Origin: Pseudomonadota bacterium | Lineage (GTDB): Bacteria; Pseudomonadota; Alphaproteobacteria; Rhizobiales; Rhizobiaceae | Reading direction: 5' to 3' | DNA length: 12,839 nt | Assembly (NCBI GenBank): GCA_023422735.1 | Contig: JAFAGL010000323.1 | Coordinates: 1-12,839, forward strand | Notes under the pieces: model-generated | Told to the model about the DNA's origin: nothing | Databases searched by the model: none | The model's input: only the letters and a program-made list of their open reading frames with translations | Made by a program: the position numbers and the translations under genes | Shown: positions 8,385 to 12,839 of the stretch, piece after piece | Position numbering within the stretch: position 1 is the stretch's first letter | Layout: each line of letters opens with the position of its first letter

Positions 8385-9490
8385 GCCGCGCTCTCCTTCG
8401 CTTGTTCGATCCGGTCCAGCCAGAGCGAAAAGCCGACACCTGGAATGGGCGTAACGGCGCCCAGCATCGTCAAAAGCCGGTCATAGCGGCCACCGCCAAC
8501 CAGCGGTCGCGCATCGCCTGGCGCACCGATTTCAAAGACCAGCCCGGTGTAATAATCGAGCGGACGCCCAAACGCAGTGTCGTAGATGAATTCGACACCG
8601 CTGATCGACTGCGCGGCAATCGCCTCGGCGCGGCGCTCGAACTGCTCGATCGCGGCATCGAGATAAAGATCGCATTCGTCCGCAAAACTGCGCAACTTGG
8701 CGCCAGCACCAGCCAGCGGCAGTTCCAGATCGAGAAAGCGCTTCAAGGCCTCGAAGGCTTCATCGGCGATCCGCACTGCCGCAAGCTCTGCCTTTTCGAT
8801 CAGGCGCCGCGCAATCTCGTCGGCGCTGCGTCCAGCGGCAGGCGAAAGCCCGGCAACATCCATCTGCGTTTCCAGATAGGCCGCAAGGGCTGCGTGATCA
8901 CGAGCTGCGACAAGCTTGGAAACAGGTTGGCCGAGATTGCGCTTTCGCGGCGGGTTGGAAAGATCGGCAAGGGCCGCTTCCAGAATTTCCGCCGATCCGA
9001 AAGCGCGCGCAAGGCGCAGTTGCCAGCCGCGCGGCAGCCCAAGTGCAGCCAGCACGGCTTCAAACACCGCCTGGTCGCCAATCGTCACCGTGAGTTTCGT
9101 GCCGGGCAATGTTTCCTGCAACAGCCGGCAGGCATCGCCAATCGAGCGCGCATCCGCCTTGGCCGTGTCCGCCTCGCCAAGATCCTCGATCCCGGCCTGC
9201 AGAAACTCCGTACCGCCCACGCGATGCTGGCGAAACACCTCGCCCAGATAGGCATAGCGGCGCGGCGTTCCGGCCTGGCTTGCAATGTGATCGCGGCACA
9301 CCGGAATCGTGAATTCCGGGCGCAGGCACAGGCTTTCACCCGTTTCGCTTTGCGTCAGGAAGATGCGTCGGCGCAGGTCTTCGCCCGCCATGTCCAGAAA
9401 CGGATCGGCAGGCTGCAGGATTGCCACATCGGCAAGCGTAATCTGTTCCGCGGCGAAGCGGCTGAGAATCGTGTCTGAAAGCGACGTCAT
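8381..9490 (-). CDS. hisZ: ATP phosphoribosyltransferase regulatory subunit HisZ
   Basis: The 369-residue regulatory partner of short HisG. It derives from the catalytic core of histidyl-tRNA synthetase but no longer charges tRNA; it activates HisG_S and binds histidine for feedback control. HisRS-like landmarks remain: CLRPEFTIPVCRDHI at 55-69, YLGEVFRQHRVGGTEFLQAG at 81-100 (motif 2 region), RPLDYYTGLVFE at 309-320 (compare RGLEYYTGPVYE in the neighbouring HisRS), and GGGRYDRLL at 332-340. The anticodon-binding domain is absent, as expected for HisZ. It overlaps hisS upstream and hisG downstream by four bases each (ATGA), so all three are probably one translationally coupled operon. A long open frame on the opposite strand is a composition shadow. 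Confidence 0.95.
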   Translation of the reverse strand: MTSLSDTILSRFAAEQITLADVAILQPADPFLDMAGEDLRRRIFLTQSETGESLCLRPEFTIPVCRDHIASQAGTPRRYAYLGEVFRQHRVGGTEFLQAGIEDLGEADTAKADARSIGDACRLLQETLPGTKLTVTIGDQAVFEAVLAALGLPRGWQLRLARAFGSAEILEAALADLSNPPRKRNLGQPVSKLVAARDHAALAAYLETQMDVAGLSPAAGRSADEIARRLIEKAELAAVRIADEAFEALKRFLDLELPLAGAGAKLRSFADECDLYLDAAIEQFERRAEAIAAQSISGVEFIYDTAFGRPLDYYTGLVFEIGAPGDARPLVGGGRYDRLLTMLGAVTPIPGVGFSLWLDRIEQAKESAA

Positions 9491-10950
9491 CCGCGACGCT
9501 CGGCTGCCTGCGCGTCCAGAATGCCCCGGATCGTCGCCACGAGATCACTTTCCGGCACAGAAACCTGCGCCGGACGCCCTTCGCGCCAGGCTTCGTTGTC
9601 GGTGATCTCGGCCGAAAGCCGTGCGCCCTCGATCAGGTCCTTGATCTGCACTTCGCCCTTTTCGCGCTCATCACCGCCCTGGATGACGACGCAAGGGCTG
9701 CCGCGCCGGTCGGCATATTTCATCTGCGCTTTCATGCCCGCGCCGCCGAGATACATCTCCGCGCGGATGCCGGCCTGCCGCAGATCGCCGACCATCTTCT
9801 GATAGCGACCGAGGCTGTCGGTGTCGCGGTCCATGACCAGAACCACCACCGGCGCCACAACATCGGCGACATCGAGCTTGCCGAGGTTCTTCAGCGCCGT
9901 CATCAGGCGCGAAACGCCGATGGAAAAGCCCGTTGCCGGCACCGGCTCGCCGCGGAAGCGCGACACCAGCCCGTCATAGCGTCCGCCGCCACCGACCGAG
10001 CCGAAGCGCACGATCTTGCCGTCCTCGTTCGGGATCTCGGCCAGAAGCTCGGCCTCGTAGACCGGACCGGTATAATATTCGAGGCCGCGCACGACCGAGG
10101 GGTCAATCCTAATGCGATCCTCGCCGTAGCCACCCGCGCGGACCAGCGCCTCGATCTCGCGCAGTTCGACGACGCCCTGATTGTCCTCGATCTCGCCGGT
10201 TTCGACATAGGCAAGCACCTTGCCGATTGCGGTGTCATCCAGCTCGGCACCCTTCGTGAAGTCGCCCTCGCCTTCCTTACCGCCGTCCCAGCGGCCCTTG
10301 CCGAGCAGCAGCTTGACGCCTTCGGGGCCGAATTTGTCGAGCTTGTCGATGGCGCGCAGCACGGTCAGACGGCGCCCGGCATTCTCGTCGCCGCCAAGCC
10401 CGATCGCTTCCAGCACGCCGTCGAGCACCTTGCGATTATTGACGCGGATCACATAGTCGCCGCGCTTGACGCCCAGCGCTTCCATGACATCGGCCATCAT
10501 CATGGTCATCTCGGCATCGGCGGCCACGCCCGGCGTGCCGACCGTATCGGCATCAAACTGCATGAACTGGCGGAAGCGCCCCGGCCCCGGCTTCTCGTTA
10601 CGAAACACCCAGCCCGCGCGATAGCTGCGGAAGGGCTTGGGCAGGCGCTCGAAATTTTCGGCGACATAGCGCGCCAGCGGCGCGGTCAGGTCGTAGCGCA
10701 GTGAAAGCCACTGCTCGTCATCATCCTGAAACGAAAATACGCCTTCGTTCGGCCGGTCCAGGTCGGGCAGGAACTTGCCCAGCGCATCCGTATATTCGAT
10801 CAGCGGCTGTTCGACCGGCTCGAAACCGTAAAGGTCATAGACGGCCTTGATCTTTTCCATCATGCGCTCGGTGGCGCGAATGTCATCGGCCGAACGGTCG
10901 CCAAAGCCACGCGCGAGGCGCGCCTTCATTTTTTCTTGTTTGTCGGCCAT
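9487..10950 (-). CDS. hisS: Histidyl-tRNA synthetase (HisRS)
   Basis: Attaches histidine to tRNA-His. A class II synthetase of 487 residues from the chosen start. Visible landmarks are RYDLT at 85-89, motif 2 FRNEKPGPGRFRQF at 116-129, the HisRS-specific RGLEYYTG at 288-295 and GGGRYDGL at 321-328, motif 3 GFSIGVSRL at 341-349, and an alpha/beta anticodon-binding domain from about 365. The motif 2 region, with FMQFDADTVG in place of the E. coli FHQLGCEVFG, is the divergent form typical of many alphaproteobacteria. The start MADKQEK at 10950 is preferred over an in-frame TTG at 11031, because the extra 27 residues look unlike the family; the ribosome site of the ATG is poor. First gene of hisSZG, divergent from the small secreted-protein gene. 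Confidence 0.95.
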   Translation of the reverse strand: MADKQEKMKARLARGFGDRSADDIRATERMMEKIKAVYDLYGFEPVEQPLIEYTDALGKFLPDLDRPNEGVFSFQDDDEQWLSLRYDLTAPLARYVAENFERLPKPFRSYRAGWVFRNEKPGPGRFRQFMQFDADTVGTPGVAADAEMTMMMADVMEALGVKRGDYVIRVNNRKVLDGVLEAIGLGGDENAGRRLTVLRAIDKLDKFGPEGVKLLLGKGRWDGGKEGEGDFTKGAELDDTAIGKVLAYVETGEIEDNQGVVELREIEALVRAGGYGEDRIRIDPSVVRGLEYYTGPVYEAELLAEIPNEDGKIVRFGSVGGGGRYDGLVSRFRGEPVPATGFSIGVSRLMTALKNLGKLDVADVVAPVVVLVMDRDTDSLGRYQKMVGDLRQAGIRAEMYLGGAGMKAQMKYADRRGSPCVVIQGGDEREKGEVQIKDLIEGARLSAEITDNEAWREGRPAQVSVPESDLVATIRGILDAQAAERRG

Positions 10951-11002
10951 GGGAGATGCGTCCGCTGAAGCAGTGTGAAGTAAGGATTTACCGGTTGCGG
11001 GC

Positions 11003-11031
11003 GTCCTACCGGATGCGACTTCGCTGTTCAA
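11003..11031 (-). promoter_or_regulatory. Weak candidate housekeeping promoter for hisSZG
   Basis: On the minus strand TTGAAC (11031-11026) and TAGGAC (11008-11003) stand 17 bases apart, matching the -35 and -10 consensus at about 4 and 3 of 6 positions. If used, transcription would begin near 10995, downstream of the TTG at 11031, which would support the hisS start at 10950. This is weak evidence. I see no attenuator-like His leader peptide in this gap. Confidence 0.25.
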
Positions 11032-11119
11032 GTTTCACGAAGCAAACGAACCATCGCACGGCCTCAGTCGTTTTATCAGATTGCCGGTCCAATCAGGGCC
11101 AGAAACGAGGAAGATGACC

Positions 11120-11461
11120 ATGGTTCGCAAAGCCCTGTCTGTGCTTGTTGTGCTTCCGGTTCTGTCCGTTGCTGCACCTGATACCACTTGGGCGCAGAAC
11201 TGCCGCGCCATTGGATCAAGTTATTTTTGTACAGATGGCCGCTCCGGTCAGCGTTCTGCAACGAGCCCTTCTCTCAACAATCAAAGCCGCACCAGCCCGC
11301 TCGGAAATCAGCGCTACACCAATCCCCAAAAGCGCGCGACCGATCCCGGCAACGCACTTTTTCCAAGCGATCCGACTTCAACCCGCCGGCTGGGTGACAC
11401 GACTTACAATCGCGATGGATCAAAGTGCCGTACGGTCGGAACGACCATGACGTGCCAGTAA
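11120..11461 (+). CDS. Small secreted protein with two CRxhG[ST][ST]xxC motifs, function unknown
   Basis: I do not recognise a named family. The start at 11120 is preferred because GAGGA (11107-11111) is 8 bases upstream; an in-frame ATG at 11114 is too close to it. The 113-residue product starts with a signal peptide (MVRKALSVLVVLPVLSVAA, probable cut after the Ala of TWA-QN near residue 25). The mature part has four cysteines in two matching pairs: CRAIGSSYFC at 28-37 and CRTVGTTMTC at 103-112, the second at the very C-terminus. Between them lies a polar, Ser/Asn/Pro/Arg-rich region that looks disordered. Two periplasmic disulfide loops joined by a linker are a reasonable inference. It is divergent from hisS and ends 3 bases from the end of the convergent tag gene. 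Confidence 0.75.
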   Translation: MVRKALSVLVVLPVLSVAAPDTTWAQNCRAIGSSYFCTDGRSGQRSATSPSLNNQSRTSPLGNQRYTNPQKRATDPGNALFPSDPTSTRRLGDTTYNRDGSKCRTVGTTMTCQ

Positions 11462-11464
11462 CAC

Positions 11465-12106
11465 TCAGCCGCTTGGCCGCTGAAACGCACGCCGTTCAGC
11501 TTCCACTTGCGTGCGGCAAGCGCATCCTTCGATATGGTCGTTGACCAGTCCCATCGCCTGCATGAAGGCATAAACCGTCGTTGGCCCCACGAAGGTCCAG
11601 CCACGTTTCTTGAGGTCTTTCGAAAGTCTGACCGATGCGGGCGTGGTGGGATTTGCCTTAAGCGTTTCCCAATCCATCGAGCTTGGCCGTTCCGTTGATG
11701 GCGGCTCGAAGCGCCAGAAATAGGCGGCCAGCGACCCGAATTCGCCTTTTAATTCAATGGCTCGGTGCGCATTGTTGATGGTCGAAACGATCTTGCCGCG
11801 GTGGCGAATGATCCCCGCATCCTGCACGAGGCGTTCTACATCCTCATCAGTGAAGCGGGCGACCTGCTCGAAGTCGAACCCGGCGAATGCGGCCCGGAAA
11901 TTCTCGCGTTTGCGCAGAATTGTCAGCCAGGACAAGCCGGACTGGAAGCCTTCCAGGCAGATTTTTTCGAACAAACGATGGTCGTTTGCCATCGGTCGTC
12001 CCCATTCGCGGTCATGGTAAAGCGCGTAATCCGGAGTGGCCCCACCCCAGGAACAGCGCACCACATTGTCCTCGCCAGTGGTAAGACCTGCGGCTTGTTC
12101 TGACAT
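11465..12106 (-). CDS. tag: DNA-3-methyladenine glycosylase I
   Basis: Removes 3-methyladenine from alkylated DNA in base excision repair. The 213-residue protein is a helix-hairpin-helix superfamily enzyme with the structural zinc site characteristic of Tag. Cys18, His31, His191 and Cys195 have the same spacings as E. coli Cys4/His17 and His175/Cys179, in RCSWGG, YHDREWG and VNDHIEGC. The active-site Glu38 of E. coli corresponds to Glu52 in LEGFQSGLSW, and TILRKRENFR follows as in the family. It has about 14 extra residues at the N-terminus compared with E. coli. The ATG is preceded by AGGGA on the minus strand at a good distance. No Ada-type regulator or other alkylation-repair gene is adjacent. 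Confidence 0.97.
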   Translation of the reverse strand: MSEQAAGLTTGEDNVVRCSWGGATPDYALYHDREWGRPMANDHRLFEKICLEGFQSGLSWLTILRKRENFRAAFAGFDFEQVARFTDEDVERLVQDAGIIRHRGKIVSTINNAHRAIELKGEFGSLAAYFWRFEPPSTERPSSMDWETLKANPTTPASVRLSKDLKKRGWTFVGPTTVYAFMQAMGLVNDHIEGCACRTQVEAERRAFQRPSG

Positions 12107-12222
12107 CGGTTATTCCCTGTTTTATCGGCAGGTTTAAGGTGAGTCGCTCGCTTCCACGTTAACCAAACCGGCATTTGGCCTTCGACTCTTTGTGCAAAAC
12201 AGGTGATTGTGCCAACGAAATC

Positions 12223-12246
12223 CCGATTTGGCGCCGCCAGAATCGG
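12223..12246 (+). other. Hairpin just upstream of the L,D-transpeptidase gene
   Basis: CCGATTTGGC (12223-12232) can pair with GCCA-(G)-AATCGG (12236-12246) with one bulged G, giving about 10 base pairs around a 3-base loop. It sits 31 bases before the ATG at 12278. There is no T-run on either strand, so it is not a terminator. It may be a leader hairpin or an operator-type inverted repeat. The rest of the 171-base tag-to-transpeptidase gap shows nothing I can name. Confidence 0.35.
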
Positions 12247-12277
12247 CAAAATGCGTGAAACAGAGTGGGAAGCAGGC

Positions 12278-12839
12278 ATGCGTTTCAGGTCGCTTGTACT
12301 ACCCCTCGTTCTTTTCGGCGCATTCGCAAATTTCGCGTCGAATAATGCGCATGCGCAGGAACGTTATCGCGAACGACCGCCGGTAAAAGTCAGCCCGCAA
12401 ATTGCCGCTCCCTGGGTCGAGCAATTGCAGCGCGCACCGATCGGGTATGGCGTGCGGCGTGAACGTGTTGTCGTCGTGACGCCAGCCCCTCGCCCGCGTG
12501 TCGTGAGGCGAACGCAAGTCGTGGTGGAGCCAACAAGAGTGGTGGTGCCCGCCGCCGCAGTTCGCACCCATCCGCCCCGCAGGCAGCTGTCGCCGCAATT
12601 CCTGCCGCAGATCGTGACTTACGACGGACCCTATGCGCCGGGCACTATTGTCATCGATACGCGCACCAGGTTTCTTTATCACGTTCGAAGCGGCGGCGAA
12701 GCCAGACGCTATGGCGTGGGCGTCGGCAAGGAGGGTTTCGGCTGGCGCGGCACGGAAGTCGTTTCAAACAAGCGCGAATGGCCAAGCTGGACACCGCCGG
12801 CGCAAATGCGTGCGCGTGAAAAAGCCAAAGGCCGCATCC
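12278..12839 (+). CDS. L,D-transpeptidase-like (ErfK/YbiS/YcfS/YnhG) protein, N-terminal part, cut by the window edge
   Basis: The frame is open to the right edge, so only 187 residues are visible. The signal peptide is MRFRSLVLPLVLFGAFANFA followed by a probable cut at AHA-Q (residue 26). Next comes an Arg/Val/Pro-rich linker at about 59-103 with repeated RVVV/VVV runs, then the start of a YkuD/ErfK domain: YAPGTIVIDTRTRFLYHV at 119-136, RRYGVGVGKEGFGWRG at 143-158, and EWPSWTPPAQM at 167-177. The last motif is strongly typical of rhizobial ErfK/YbiS proteins, which cross-link peptidoglycan through meso-diaminopimelate or attach proteins to it. The catalytic His and SHGC motif would lie beyond the edge, so activity cannot be judged. 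An in-frame ATG at 12251 is possible, but the signal peptide favours 12278. Confidence 0.88.
   Translation, partial: MRFRSLVLPLVLFGAFANFASNNAHAQERYRERPPVKVSPQIAAPWVEQLQRAPIGYGVRRERVVVVTPAPRPRVVRRTQVVVEPTRVVVPAAAVRTHPPRRQLSPQFLPQIVTYDGPYAPGTIVIDTRTRFLYHVRSGGEARRYGVGVGKEGFGWRGTEVVSNKREWPSWTPPAQMRAREKAKGRI

Noticed and set aside
8357..9478. A 373-residue open frame on the plus strand running across nearly all of hisZ
   Set aside because: It is antisense to a gene with clear family motifs and two coupling overlaps, is rich in Arg/Ala with no recognisable domain, and lacks a ribosome site. Long antisense frames are common in GC-rich genes.
10951..11031. A 27-residue N-terminal extension of HisRS from a TTG start
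   Set aside because: The extra residues do not resemble HisRS, and MADKQEK at 10950 fits the family start better.
12299..12682. A minus-strand frame of 127 residues near the right edge
   Set aside because: The plus strand here codes for a signal peptide and an ErfK/YkuD domain. The minus frame is a Thr/Arg-rich shadow of the repeated Val/Arg/Pro codons.

Overview
The window reads as ordinary chromosome of an alphaproteobacterium of the order Hyphomicrobiales (Rhizobiales), probably a Brucella/Ochrobactrum/Phyllobacterium relative. The evidence is the GroEL sequence, the short HisG paired with HisZ, the alphaproteobacterial form of HisRS, a sequence matching the EcfG-type general stress promoter, and GC-rich genes with ATGA overlaps. 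The genus call is from memory of the protein families and is not certain. I see no mobile element, CRISPR array, tRNA, rRNA or phage gene, and no gene-free stretch longer than 300 bases.

Layout. (1) 39-1682 +: groEL, with its groES partner presumably just outside the left edge, closed by a terminator. (2) 1938-4424 +: gcd, a membrane-bound PQQ glucose dehydrogenase with a low-complexity insertion, closed by a perfect 10-bp terminator stem. (3) 4589-4762 +: a 57-residue CsbD-like stress protein behind a GGAAC-N17-CGTT promoter, ending in a strong terminator. (4) 4841-5617 +: a TSUP (TauE/SafE) membrane permease whose start lies 22 bases after that terminator's T-run. (5) 5711-7102 +: fumC, class II fumarase, with an FNR/FixK-like box upstream and a terminator after it. 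(6) 7235-7609 +: a small DoxX-family membrane protein. (7) 10950-7692, minus strand: hisS-hisZ-hisG, three genes joined by two ATGA overlaps. (8) 11120-11461 +: a small secreted protein with two matching Cys motifs. (9) 12106-11465, minus: tag, 3-methyladenine DNA glycosylase I. (10) 12278 to the right edge, +: the N-terminal part of an L,D-transpeptidase-like cell-wall protein.

The genes do not form one system. The only clear functional unit is hisSZG: HisRS charges tRNA-His, while HisZ (a HisRS-fold regulatory subunit) and short-form HisG together make the first enzyme of histidine synthesis. The rest are single-gene units, mostly bounded by their own hairpin terminators. The most useful non-coding observations are the EcfG-type promoter before csbD, the FNR/FixK-like box before fumC, and the terminator placed almost on the start of the TSUP gene. 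The least explained protein is the small secreted one with the duplicated CRxhG[ST][ST]xxC motif. I found no convincing undescribed multi-gene system.
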